The notes under the pieces were generated by a model. It worked only from the letters and a program-made list of their open reading frames with translations, was not told the origin of the DNA and did not search any database. Position numbers and translations under genes: made by a program. This document shows positions 36,547 through 48,776 of a DNA stretch of 64,000 nt, one piece after another (position 1 is the first letter of the stretch; every line of letters begins with the position of its first letter). The stretch is from Byssochlamys sp. IMV 00236 (Eukaryota > Ascomycota > Eurotiomycetes > Eurotiales > Thermoascaceae): assembly GCA_001931875.2 (NCBI GenBank), contig MSJH02000666.1:248001-312000 (forward strand), given 5' to 3'.

Positions 36547-39298
36547 ATGTCCCAACCAGGTTCTTCCGCGCAGAGAACACATGTGGCCCAGGCTCTGGTA
36601 ACTCTCCTAGCATCCTTGCGTACATCAACCGACTAACCAAATGCATAGAAAGCGGAACGTGATGTGGCTTCTGCTACATCTCAGCGGCTAGCTCTGGAAG
36701 CTGCTATTGATGCCGCGGAACATTACATGAAAGCGTTGAAACTAACTAGCGCGCCTAGAGAGAAACAGAAGCTCGATGCAAAGTGCAAAGAACTCCTTGA
36801 GAAGGCAGAAAAAATAAAAGATGCCAAGAACTGGCAGCAGGCTGCTGGTATAGGCGAGCATGATATTCTGAGGCTGACAGAGCCCGTATCTACCCGGAAA
36901 TTAACGACCCGCGAAGAGATCATCCTTCTTGAGGGTGCGAAATTGAATGGATTCTTGTTTCCTCCATGGACAACTGCTCCTGGTCCAGAGGAGTTCGAAT
37001 TGGAGAATGGCGAAGAATTGTTCAAGTAAGTACCAGTGAATAATTAATTGCATTATGCCATTTGTTCTGACGGGGAGCAGGGATAAATCAGAGCTTCGTC
37101 TCTCACCCACCCAGCAAGAGATATTCAATGGCTGGAAGAGACCTCATGAACTTCTCACTAACGTCGCTGATGACGAGAACAATGATGGACCAGCGACACG
37201 TGGATCCGGCAAGATAGACCTCATACAGGATGTCACCACGGATTGTTCCGTCGTAGCCAGCTTGTGCGCTACAACTTCCAGAGAAGAACGTGGCCACCAT
37301 GAGGTATTGATATTTATCATCACTCGTGTACTGGTCCAATTGACTAACCGCAATTGATAGCTTTCCTTTTCAATGATTCATCCCTATGACCAGAGAGCAC
37401 TTCAGCCTAAACTGTCGCACTCAGGAAAGTATATTTTCCGCTTTTACTTCAATGGATGTTATCGAAAGGTCATAATTGATGACCGACTGCCATCATCGAA
37501 GACGTCTCGCACGCTCTACGTGGTCGACCGGAACAACCCCAACCTTCTGTGGCCTGCCCTTTTAGAGAAAGCATATTTGAAAGTCCGTGGCGGGAGTTAT
37601 GACTTCCCCGGGAGTAATTCGGGCACTGACTTATGGGTCCTGAGCGGCTGGATACCCGAGCAGATCTTCCTGCACGATGATGAAGTGACCTCAGACCAGC
37701 TGTGGAAACGGCTTCTAAAAGCTTTTCATTATGGAGATGTTCTCGTGACTCTTGGCACAGGAAAATTGACGGAGCGCGAGGAAAGAGTTCTTGGTCTGAT
37801 AGGAGAGCATGACTATGCGGTTCTCGATATGAAAGAATCTAAAGGGCGTCGCCAGATGCTTGTGAAGAATCCGTGGGCGGCAGGAGAAGGATTCCGTGAT
37901 GGTTCTCAGGACGACAGAGACGCGTCTTCTCCTTGGAGCGGACGTCAGGACACTTCCTCATCTCTCTCCCCAGGCGTATTCTGGATGGACTGCGACAAGA
38001 TATTCCAAAACTTCGAGAACCTTTACTTGAACTGGAACCCTGGCCTCTTTAAGTATCGCGAAGATATTCATTTTTCATGGGATCTGGCAAATGGACGCGG
38101 AACGCCAGGGTGCTTCTCAAAGAACCCACAATTTGCGATTTCTACGCGTGCCGGCGGCTCTGTATGGCTTCTTCTCAGCAAACATTTTCGATCAAGCGCA
38201 CCTGACGACTCCAAGTCCCTCGACACCTCATCGAACCGCGACGAATCTGAATTTATAAGCATTTACATCTTCAAAAAGGATGGGCAGAAGGTCTCTCTTA
38301 GCGATGGCGCCGTTCATCGAGGCCCCTACGTCGACTCACCAAATACGTTGATGAAGGTCGATATACCGCCTAATACGACTTACACGGTAGTTGTCGCTGA
38401 GCAGTCAATCCCTGCATTGACCCAAAGCTTCACGCTATCTTCGTTCTCCACATCTCCTGTAAAGCTTTCGAAAGCCCGTGATAAATACGCGTATGTGGAG
38501 ACTGTACAAGCAGCCTGGACTAAGTCGACGGCAGGCGGAAATGCAGAATCTGCCAGATACCCGTCCAATCCGCAGTTCAGCCTGCAGCTGTTTGAACCAA
38601 CTGATATTGCTATCTTACTGGAGACTCCAGAGACAGAGCTCGCCACTCATGTCAAGCTATTTTGGTCGAATGGCAAACGAGTCTCAACTGTGAGAAACCG
38701 TGATATTGCTGTTGACAGCGGCGACTATCGTCGTGGCTGCGCGGTTGCGGAAGCAAATGATCTGGCCAAAGGTCTATACACTATAGTGTGTTCTACCTTT
38801 GCTCCCGACCAGCTCGGAAAATTCACCCTTTCAATTTCCACGACAAAGAAATGCCAAGTGCAACCTCTAGCTGCGGAAACGGCGGGAAGACGAGTCGTTA
38901 TTTCTGATATCGGGGTTTTATCTCCTGGGGTGGATCGGATCCTGGCTCCCTTGACAGTGCCGCGCCTCACCCGTGTGAAGCTTATTGCAAGGAGTAGAAA
39001 CTCTACGATCGCTGGCCGTGCAGTAGCTCCTTCGCCAATATTGATGACTGTCGAGCTAGGCCAAGGACCATACAAGAAAATCCTAGCGACGTCGGAGGAC
39101 GGAGATCACAGCGACGCGGCATCTGGTATTCGTGTCGATGATTTCGACCTACAGCCTGGACTCGAGCACGAGGGCGGCGTGTGGATTGTGGTAGAGAGAA
39201 TCAGTGGGCCTGGAGGGCAAGTCGAAGACCATATTGAGGTAGAGGCTCTTGCCGAAGTACTGGTGGAGATAGGAGAATGGCTTGCAGATAGTGCATGA
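36547..39298 (+). CDS. palB: Calpain-like cysteine protease PalB (Rim13)
   Basis: Signalling protease of the alkaline ambient-pH (Pal/Rim) pathway; it is thought to cleave the transcription factor PacC/Rim101 on an ESCRT-III platform. Exons 36547..36597, 36649..37025, 37081..37303 and 37361..39298 (2589 nt, 862 aa). An N-terminal MIT-type helical hairpin (residues about 18-90, AAIDAAEHYMKALKLT) is the known ESCRT-III contact. The calpain core has the catalytic cysteine in TTDCSVVASLCA, the histidine in GEHDYAVLDM and the asparagine in VKNPWAAGE, so the triad is intact. The C-terminal half holds beta-sandwich (calpain C2-like) modules. The first exon is 17 codons. It is followed 330 bp downstream on the same strand by Vta1, another ESCRT factor. 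Confidence 0.95.
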
Positions 39299-39628
39299 TT
39301 CCCCGGCGTTCAATGATCTAGCAGACTAGCAGGGCGTTTACGGTGTCTCCCTCCTGAGATGATGATCTGACTTAGCTTATTACCATTTCTCCACCTTCAG
39401 ACAGTGGTGAATAAAGCCATGAATAGCCTGGAATAATACAGTGAAAGCATAGATAGATCTCCACAAGTATACTTTTGCCCATAGCGTATTTTGATACTCC
39501 GTAGCTAGTGTCGGAGGCTGAGCTCACCGCCCGGAGCTCCAACGTCATCTCCGCCCTGGAATTGTCTCCCCACATGGCCGATTCCAGCTCCCACTGAATG
39601 TACTCATGTCCACAATCAGATCTATATC
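39299..39628. other. Intergenic, palB to vta1
   Basis: 330 bp between co-directional genes. Contains one TACTCCGTA copy at 39495-39503. Confidence 0.6.
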
Positions 39629-41072
39629 ATGGCGGCCAACATCCCCGCTCAACTGAAGTCTGCAGACCTAGGGCGCTTTGCCCTTAGGGCTGCCCAGGTC
39701 GAGAAGGCCAAGCCTGTTATTGCCTACTGGTGTAAGTACTGCAACCGATTGGCTTCATGCAACCGCCAAGTGCGATGGGTGGGGTGATTGACACTCTTCA
39801 CTGCAGGTAATTACTGGATCGTGGAGCAGATCATCAAGAGAAAGCTTCATACGGCCGACAAAGAATGCGAGCAGTATACGATGGATGTTATGGATAAGCT
39901 TGAGCAAGTATGCTACCGCCAGGCAGTAGCGTGGGACCCGTACACGCTAACAACTACCGCGTCAAGTTCAAAAACGAGAATGTCGGGAATGATGCGATCA
40001 CCGATAATGTTGCTGGACAAGCGTATGTCGAGCAATTCGCTCTGGAGGTTTTCAATCGCGCGGAAGCTGCCATGAGGGCGGACAAGGTTACGAAGTATGC
40101 AGAGGCAATTGGTGGCTAGTACTCCGTGATAACCGGCTAATTATATACAGACAAACAGCAGATACCTTTCAAGCGGCGGCTACGTTTCTCGAGCTCTGTC
40201 AGATATGGGGCCCACTCGAAGCTGAAACCGCCGCGAAGATCAAATTCGCCAAATATCATGCGGTCCGCATCGTGAAAGCTATCAAGGCCGGAGAAGATCC
40301 CAACCTGACAAACCCGAAAATAGAGGAGAAGGAAGATGAACAGCTTGAGCCTCTGGATCCTAGTGACCCCGAAGTGAAAGCCATTGAGGGTTCGGGCGAG
40401 CCGTCAACGACAAGACCAAGGCAGCCATCCGTGGAAGAGGTCCCTGATGATGCTGATCGCACAGAGAAGCAGTTGGCGCGGCAATCATCTTTGGATGAAT
40501 CTCTTCATCCATCCAGGTCGTCTTCGGTTCCGCCTCAGCCTCCTACGTCTCTGCCTCATGTTCCTTCGAAACTTTCGGATGTGGATACTGCGCAAGCTTC
40601 CTCAACTGGAGACGCACCGGAGCTCCCTTCAGCTCCTGCGGGCTTCAGTTCTTCTTCACTCAGTCTTCCAGATACCCCAGCAACATCGAACCTTGGCGCC
40701 GCTTACTCTGGCTCTACTGACGGCTTGGAGTCATTCCCTCCTCCAACGGCAGGCGAACAGCCAACTACAGACAGTCTGCCTCAACCTCCCAGTGCTTTCT
40801 ACAGAGCACCAACCAACCCGTTCGTACCTCCTGCCGCTCCCGCAACATTATTCTCACGAACTTCCCCCGCCGCTGTTCCACGTCCAACACCCGCACCTGC
40901 TCCTGCAGCCTCAGGTGCTTCAGGCACACCCGCGAATCAAACGGTCGATGATGACTCGATTGCACTGGCCCAGAAGCATGCTCGTTGGGCCGTCTCAGCA
41001 TTGAGCTTTGACGACGTAAACACTGCTATTAAAGAACTGAGAAACTCTTTGAGATACCTTGGGGCAGAGTGA
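39629..41072 (+). CDS. vta1: Vacuolar sorting protein Vta1/LIP5
   Basis: Cofactor that activates the AAA ATPase Vps4, which recycles ESCRT-III at multivesicular endosomes. Exons 39629..39731, 39807..39907, 39967..40094 and 40151..41072 (1254 nt, 417 aa). The N-terminal tandem-MIT helices read PAQLKSADLGRFALRAAQVE, KPVIAYWCNYWIVEQIIKRK and ADTFQAAATFLELCQIWG. A long Pro/Ser-rich linker follows (about 180-340). The C-terminal VSL (Vta1-SBP1-LIP5) helices, which bind Vps4, read QKHARWAVSALSFDDVNTAI and KELRNSLRYLG. All three introns are 56-75 bp with correct phase. Domain order and length match the family. Confidence 0.94.
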
Positions 41073-41486
41073 AGGGGCAAATACCATTATGCAATGAAAA
41101 CATACATTAGTCCTCGATTTAATATGTAAAGCTTATATTGAAAGTTTCCTATGTGATTAACTGTTATTATTCCCCATTTACTGCAAAAGCTGTCTTCTAT
41201 GATTTCTTTGTTTTGGGTGAATGAACTGTATTCACTTGCAACCCATATTCACCTCTCTGCGTGTTAAAACATCTGCGCGTCAGGCACGTCTTTTGGACCC
41301 CTCTTTGCTCTTTCACATTCTTCTCACCTCCAGCTCTCCAGATTGAGCCGAGAAGAGTCAACCTTGGTTTAATTCTCCATGCGACAATTTGAATACTTGC
41401 TCCTGGCTGCCTTTATTATCTCTATCGATTAGTCTTACAGGTTACAGACACATTCCTTACGTCTCCAACCATTGATTGTAAACAAG
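41073..41486. other. Intergenic, vta1 to unknown gene
   Basis: The 414 bp between co-directional genes, presumed 3' UTR and promoter. The second half is CT-rich (TTCACATTCTTCTCACCTCC), common near fungal transcription starts. Confidence 0.55.
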
Positions 41487-42796
41487 ATGGCACGCGAGAC
41501 TATCACTATGGAAAACTTTGACGATTCCACCGGTTCAGGTGAGGGCTCCCTAGTGTGTTATTGAAGCAGTTCTGTCGCTGATATTCGAAGATATTCCTCC
41601 TCGTCCTTCTCGAGAGAAAAGGCGCTCTCACGGCAAACACCGCCGCCACAAGAGCAGGACTAGAGACACAACCTTGGATAGCCCCGATCCAACAAATGAT
41701 GCAGGACTTGTGGGCCTTCTCCAAGATCTCAATGACGGAGTCCTTACAACCAAGAGCCGCATGCGTGCCTTTACGACTTTTCTCGACATCAAAAACGAAT
41801 ATCACTCGGAATTCTTGAAGAATCTGTGGGGTTATGTGAACAAGAACCGCTGTTACGACTGGGAGAAGCTACGGCGTGATGAAAAAGTGCGTAGAGTCTG
41901 CGCTACCACGTTCGTTGATCACTTCGGCCAGAAGTACTGGGGAGAGAAGAGCAGAGCTCGATATCTCATGGAGGGTAGCTTGGAGCGGCCGGAGAACTTG
42001 TGCGTGTATCCGCAGCGCAAGGAGGTGTAAGTCTGATCCATCATTTATAGCCATAGTTCTTTACTAACTAATATCTGCCAGGATGATCCGTGCTGTGACT
42101 CTGCTTCTTGAGAAAAAGTCGTCATCTCGCGAGGTGTTACAGACCGGTAGCGGTGGCGAGGGAGATGTCGCGCCTGTTACAGAATCCGCTATCTCGGAGA
42201 CTGTCCTGAAGGCCCGGAAGTCTAAGAAGAAAGACGCCAAACGGGCCTCATATCACGAGCGTCTCACTCCCGAACTTGGGACTCCGGAGATCGTGCAGAA
42301 TATGGGCCTTCCCCTCTGGGAACCACCGTATTATCATACTGAACCCAATACCCCGGACGATGAGGGAGAGGACGTCGAAACTTTTGCTGAGATTGAATCC
42401 AAATATATGCGTCAGACCACCTTTCTACTCTCAACTGACACAGAGCAAGAGATGTTCCCTGTCCATATCCCTTTCCATCGCTTCTCACGCGTTTCCGCGT
42501 TCTTCACCTCCATGATGGACGAGTGCGTACTCAATGAGAAGGATGATACCATGGATACCATGCAGATCGACGACGAATCCAACACTGATGGCCAGATTGG
42601 ACGCATCTTAGCTGCTTCCGTCGGGTTCGAGTGGTGTGGATACAAGATCCTGGTTCGTCCTGGAAAGGAAGACGACTGGAAGAGGGTTATTGCGCAGTTG
42701 AGAGAGGAGTGGCTTTTGAGAGACTTGGGGACCAAGGAGGTTCCTTATTGTGGGTTTCAGATCACAGTGAAGCTCCATCTCAAGAAACTCAGATGA
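41487..42796 (+). CDS. Conserved fungal protein of unknown function
   Basis: Exons 41487..41538, 41591..42026 and 42082..42796 (1203 nt, 400 aa), with good donors (GTGAGG, GTAAGT) and acceptors (AAG, CAG). The frame and codon use look fully coding. The product begins MARETITMENFDDSTGS, followed by a basic His/Lys/Arg-rich stretch (residues about 20-40) that could be a nuclear signal. The middle part is helical (LVGLLQDLNDGVLTTKSRMR, then ATTFVDHFGQKYWGEKSRAR). A Lys-rich linker and an acidic segment (TPDDEGEDVETFAEIE) come next. The C-terminus alternates like a beta domain (IGRILAASVGFEWCGYKILV). I do not recognise a family with confidence; no enzyme motif, signal peptide or membrane segment is visible. 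Confidence 0.82.
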
Positions 42797-43632
42797 TCAT
42801 TATCGAGTACGGACATTGGGGGAGCATCACTAACTTCAGAAAATATGATCTATGATCATTGATACCAGTACATGAGGTCGACTATTTCTGTCTCACTGTG
42901 TAAGTTGATACTGGGTTACCTTACTCTTCACCCTGCTAACCATCACTACAGTCCCGCGGTGTATGTATGTACTATGCGCATGTAATCTCAAACAAAGCGC
43001 GACACCACGAAAACATTCCTGCCAGCTGCGATAAAGATATCGCTATCCCTGTCAGCAAGGTACATAATTCTGCATATGCAGAATGACGAATAAACGCTCT
43101 AGGATTAATCATGTCTGATAACAAGGGAAGGACGTCTTGTGGCGCTCGACTAATGGTCTGGAACATCAGCGCTGCATATTTCTTTTTTTTTTCTTATCAA
43201 GGTGCTCCTGCAGAGCGGTCTCCGATTTTCTGCTACTTTATCGAATCGAAAAAGCAAAATGACTATGATTTTCAGTCTACCTGCAGATTGGAACACTGGA
43301 GTCTGAGATCGTGATTACATTTTCTCTGCATTCTTGGAACATAAAGTGTCTGATCGACTGGGATGCCTCAGGTGGCCTGTGCTGGTCCGCGTGTTCTCTA
43401 TCTCTCAGCTTGGTTGCCTTGCTGGAGCGGACAAGAGAATACCATCCTGAGCGATTCATAATTGATAGACATTGTACTCTACAGTATCCTTTCTACCCAA
43501 TATCAATAGCATGGTCAAATAGTCATCCAGATTGGAGAGTAAGTTTCTTTCCATACTGACTAAACGATTGATAATAATAATGTTGAGAACCCAGCACGTG
43601 TTTATGTGGATTTCTTTTTTGGTCTGTCAATA
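42797..43632. other. Intergenic, no supported gene
   Basis: Region after the unknown gene. Only short unsupported frames were seen. Confidence 0.5.
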
Positions 43633-44368
43633 ATGCGTCTTGTAAAATTTATTCTTGACCCTTCTTTTTCTTTTCTTTTCTTTTCTTTTTTTTTCTTGTA
43701 CGTAGTAGCTCAGGCCAAGTGCCCTTATTCCTCTGGGACAGCGCCTCAACTGGGGAAGGGAAAGGCAATCATTATTTCCAGCTTGCGGTCCCACTTGGTA
43801 AAAAAGAAACCTCCGCCATCCGACGAGGTTCCGCAGACAGGGACATCGTCACCGCCACACAAGGATAGCGTCGACACGAGTGATCGTCCTCCGGGTTTCA
43901 AGAAACAGCAGAAAGGATTGCGGAAAGACGCTCAGACGACAAGAAACCCTGTCGTGAGGTCGGGTAAGCTGCAGTCTTGGACCGTATACTTTACGCGATG
44001 TAGGACTTCTGAGTCTCTTTAGAGTGGCCTTCCAGTTGCTTATTCGAGAGAAATGCGCGAACGAGGCGCAGAACTATTTCTTTGAGGTGAATATTGACCC
44101 TCCCCCTGATATGCAGTGGAGCGCTGTTCCTGGCAGGATGAGCCAGCCAGCGTTCGAAGCCACCACACTTGCACTGTATTATGGAGCGCGTCAGCATGGT
44201 CCCGTTAGAAGCAACATTGACAGCCTACTCCGTACACGTACACTGCATACCCGAGGTAGAGATCAGAAGATCGATCCGCCAACCCGTAGAGCCGGGATCA
44301 TATTATGCAGTAACCGCTATAGTTTGTACTCCAGTCACTTGTCAGTAGTGACGCGTGAGTATCAATAA
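43633..44368 (+). CDS. Doubtful two-exon gene
   Basis: Two consecutive open frames can be joined by a 61-bp intron (43964..44024) with donor GTAAGC and acceptor TTTAGAG, giving exons 43633..43963 and 44025..44368 (675 nt, 224 aa). The middle is Lys/Pro/Ser-rich (KKKPPPSDEVPQTGTSSPPH). After the junction it reads VAFQLLIREKCANEAQ, followed by FFEVNIDPPPDMQW. Base composition in 43.7-44.2 kb is coding-like, in contrast to its flanks. Against it: no recognised domain, a Phe-rich stretch near the start that comes from a TTTTC tract, and no clear 5' end. The first exon may begin after that tract instead. It could be a lineage-specific gene or chance. Confidence 0.25.
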
Positions 44369-45985
44369 TATCTTCCCATGGTAAGCGCATAGTCGGTGTA
44401 AATCATGGCTCCTGTCTCGTAACTAGCAATTTCGCCAATAATTGCACTCTCCACAGAAGGTAAAGAAATAATATATGACCACGCCGCTACATGCGCAACG
44501 AAATAATGGCCGATGCGAGCTTTTGCCGAATCTGATGGGGCATACCTCTATGTACATACATACAGTACTCCGTACATCGACGCCGTGCCCCTCTACCAGC
44601 GGGCCTGGAAAGTTCGTATGCTCCTTCGATTTGCACCGATATAATAAACCGTCATGTTGGAATTTAACTGCCGAACGCAAATCGCAAATCAGCCGGTGCG
44701 CGGCCACTAACATCGTGATAAGCAGCCATATACGTAGTACCGCGCCCCATACTCGCTCTTTCGTGTTATAAAATAAGTAGTTAGCAGAGAGTACGTACCA
44801 TAGCAAGCTGTGGACAAAGCGGGATTTCGGGACCAGTGTGAATTATCGCAATCGTTATGATTCGTCTGAGTTTGGACGGCGAGGTTCCCTCTCCCCCTCC
44901 CCTTCTCAACAGCAACAACTCCAGATCAAGAGAGGCTAGGTAATAGTAATAGCCAGAAAAGGTTCTGCTCGAGTCGGCAAGGGTTCCATACGGGGCGCTT
45001 CGGCTCGTCCCACTGGGTCTTCCAGGCAGTCTCAGGCCGTGAACCGCTGCGCGACAGCTTTTTGACGGCGCCCGGGGCTGCGTTAGAGAGATCCACCAGG
45101 GAGTTAGCTCGTCGGGACGCTGCGACTTTCAGGTAAAGTGAGCCTCCTGGATGACCCTTGCGAAATTTCCAGACGCATCACTAGCCCAGCAGAGTCTAGG
45201 ACGGTTGGACGACGATGCGCAGCGAGACGCTGGCGATGGAACCGTCGAAACGGCCATCCTCACGTGGCCTCCAGCACCGATTGATGCCGAGCGATACGCG
45301 GGCCTGATGAACCTTTTGGGCAGCCTCTGGCGGCCAGGAACAAGGGCTTGTTGTAGCAAGAGGAGGCTGAGGAGCAGATAGATTATATAGAATACCAGAT
45401 GGCATATAGACTAGACCGTTGGACCGGTCTTGGTGCTGAGGGTCGAGTCGACAGTCTTGAACTTGCGTGTGGTGGCAGAAACAGGAGCACAATCGATCAA
45501 CTCTCGTCCTTCTCTCCCTCCACCGACTCCGCCAGTCCGAATCCCTTAATCATAATTTCACTAACTTAACCGTCGAGGGCTCACCTCGAAATCCTCCGCG
45601 CCATCGTCTCTTTTCTTTTTGTTTCTCATCCCATCTCGTCCACGAACTTGCTAGTCGGAGAAACCTCCGTGCGAGACTGTAATAATCAGTTACGGCAAAC
45701 TCTCCGTATAACCAACTTACTACTTCCTCCAACACGAGCCCTGGCCCAGACCTAAGCTTGCCCCGTGCTCATCCAGCTTCTGCGCCTCGCGGAACAGGTC
45801 GTGGCGGTAAAACTGTCATCCTTGGGAACTCATCCCTCTTCCCGCTATCTCGATCCGTTTTCATCCAAGGCGGGGGATATAGCGCAGTCGACCAGCTCTC
45901 CAGCGGTGTCAGGAATTCCCACAACTGAGCCTCATCCATCGGGTAACACGGAGACCGCAGATCCGGCGGATTCACAGCCATCATC
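44369..45985. other. Intergenic, upstream of epimerase-like gene
   Basis: About 1.6 kb with several short frames on both strands, none recognisable. Holds TACTCCGTA at 44566. The last 450 bp are CT-rich in part and are likely the promoter and leader of the gene at 45986. Confidence 0.5.
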
Positions 45986-47290
45986 ATGGCCAGCAATGAG
46001 GGCAAGAAGCCTGCAGTGCTGATTATTGGAGGTCTAGGTGCATACTCTCCCTCCTGATTGACTGACCAATACTCTTTGTCCATTCCAGCCCGACTGATAC
46101 ATGTTTGCTTTTCAAATGGCCTGCAGGGTACATCGGCCGTTACCTCGCCCTCTACCTCCATGAGAATAATCTAGCCTCCGAAGTGCGCCTGGTGGACAAG
46201 GTCCTCCCACAGCTAGCATGGCTGGCGCCCGAATTCGAGGAGGCGTGTTCGAAAGACAAGTTTGTCCAAGCTGATGCCAGTCGTGAGCGTATGTGCAATT
46301 CCTTCACTACTAGCTTACCCTGTTTTCCTACTACTGGATGTGATGCTGAATCTGCTCTGTCATCTAGAGTCGATGGCGCGAATATTCGACCGAGCCAACG
46401 GCGAAGAGTTTGACTATATAATCAACTGTGCGGGCGAAACTAAACATGGACAGCCGGACGACGTCTACCAGCTTCGCAGCTACACCCTATCACTTACCCT
46501 TGGCCGCGAGGCAGCCAAGCGTGGTCTCCGTGCCTTCGTTGAATGCTCAACAGCCCAGGTTTACAAGAGTGGATCTGCCCCACGGAAGGAAAATGACAAG
46601 ACGCAACCATGGCACAAACTCGCCAAGTGGAAGCTTAAGGCGGGAGAGGAGTTGCGCAGGGTCCCCGGACTCAACTACATCGTCCTACGATTCCCATATG
46701 TATATGGAGACTATGATTCGGGGTATTTCGCCATGGGTATTTGTCTGGCGCGCGTGTACAAGGCTTTGGGCAGAGAGCTGGAATTGCTCTATACGAAAGA
46801 TCTGAAGATCAACACGATATACATCAAGGATGCCGTTCGTGCTTTGTGGGTTGCAGCTGAATGGAGAGCAAGCAAGGGTTCCGCTCCGCCGGGTGAAGAA
46901 GGGTTTCCCATCCTCTTCAATGTCGTCGACCATGGTGATACCCGACAGGAACAAGTTGCAGAAGCCCTGTCTACTGTCTTCGATATGAAAGTCTCATTCC
47001 TCGGTTCCGTAGTATCTCAATTCGCAAAGCTCAATATCGATCAGGTTTTGGATGAGATGAACGAGCTTTGCCTGCAGACCTGGGCCGATCTCATTGCGGA
47101 AAAGCAGATTACGCGGCCCGGTCCCATCAGCCCTTTCCTCGAGAGGGACGTGATCAAAGATATCGATATGTCCATTGATGGAACACTGTTCGAGACCACG
47201 ACGGGATTCAAGCCTGAGAGGGAGAAGTTCGATGCGGATGCTATCAGAGCTATGGTCGCCAGCTATGAGCGAATGGGATGGTGGCCATGA
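45986..47290 (+). CDS. NAD(P)-dependent epimerase/dehydratase-like protein (extended SDR)
   Basis: Rossmann-fold protein of the extended short-chain dehydrogenase/reductase superfamily; substrate unknown. Exons 45986..46037, 46127..46288 and 46368..47290 (1137 nt, 378 aa). The cofactor loop is GGLGYIGRYLALYL at residues about 16-29, an acidic residue ends strand 2 (VRLVDK), and later come DYIINCAGETKHGQ, ECSTAQVYKSG and RFPYVYGDYDSGYF, all in the order expected of the family. Where the catalytic Tyr-x3-Lys normally lies, the sequence reads HKLAKWKLKAGEEL, so the canonical tyrosine is not evident; the protein may be an atypical enzyme or a regulatory SDR. The first intron falls inside the glycine-loop coding sequence (after LG). 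Confidence 0.88.
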
Positions 47291-48776
47291 ACATGCCGTC
47301 GATGATCGCATCCATACCTTATTACACAGAGGGATTAGAGGAGGACAGCACATCACGAGTTTTTCTTTAACGAACGCTACTGGTACGACCATGGATCCTC
47401 TCATGCAGGCGGTGTCGGTTTTCTGTCCTTTGATTCTCTTTTGCCAACGTGTGGCACGGGCATATAAGCTTGAGCTGGTTCGCAGGACGATCAACAGTCA
47501 GTCCCACGTTTTCCTGCGTTCCAAGCATTCTCTACAATTGTAATTTATAATCATCTACCCCCTCGTCATATATTCACCGTGGTTGTTAGCGTGGCATTTC
47601 TACTTACCTACTTAACTGTCTCCCCCAAGATCTCCGGTGGTCCCCCTTTTACCTCTCTGCCTCAAGCAAAGACCTATTACCTAACTACTTACTTCACCCT
47701 CTCTGCATATCCACTTTTATATGGATATATCGTCTTTTTGGGGTCTCGTTTTGATTTCTTCTCATGTGGATACCATGCAATTATACCACTTTGTTTTGGC
47801 TTATCCCATCTCTCGTCTCAATCGACTTGTCCTTCACGTAGTTGTCTTGCTGTTTAAGAAAGATGGGATATTCCCATTCAGCAATCATCAACAACAGAGT
47901 TTCATTCCTACATTACTTACCTTATTAATCCCCCTTAGCCAAGATCCGTACCCCCATGGGTACTTACCATAGGAGAGTGAGCAGGTCAATGGACATTGTA
48001 AGACTAGTTAAGCCAAGTCCATCTTTTCTAACCATCGTCTTATATTACGATCTTCGTAAAACATTCAGGATGATCTATCTATTCGTTTCTTCTTCTTCCC
48101 TCCTAAAGATATTATAGATACAACTTAGACCAGTCCACCTCGCTACGGCGGGAGACGCACACAGAGGGAGGAGAGCAAGTCGAGCTTCGAAGGAGAGTAT
48201 TCAAATAAATCTACGTCTTTTTTTTTATCTCAAGGCATCATTTGTTTTATCAGTTCTACCTGTTCTTAAGCATAGTGCCATGGAAAATCAATATTCAGAA
48301 CTTCGGATTCGATTCGTTTTCGATTTTATTTTCGAGTTTTTAGCACACATGCATAAGCAGAAGCCAGTTCCCAGCACGACATTCGCGCCCATAATACAAG
48401 CTGAGGAATCGACTGAAGGTAGAACAGGCACTTTTTTCTGAGGTTAGTTGGTGCGTAGAAATAATCAACTAGGAAGGATAGGAACGAAAGATATAAAAAA
48501 AAGGCTTGTGGAGGTTTCACAAGACAAGCCACCGGGGTCGAAAGGGATCTGCAAATACACATGGCTCTCTAGAAGTGACGGTGGGACCACTATCCAAAGA
48601 GCCGCCACATCCGTCTAATTTGAGATTGATGAGATGCCAATAGGAAGACATGGGTGAGAAAGTAACCGAATGCACAGAACGCTATATAAGCACAGGTAAA
48701 AAACGACCCCCAAACCCCCCAAACCATGAATGACTTCACCGCGCGCCACATCACAAATGATCTTTAGAGAAGGGAA
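47291..48776. other. Convergent 3' region, SDR / topoisomerase I
   Basis: About 1.5 kb between genes ending toward each other. AT-rich with pyrimidine tracts. No gene seen. Confidence 0.6.
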
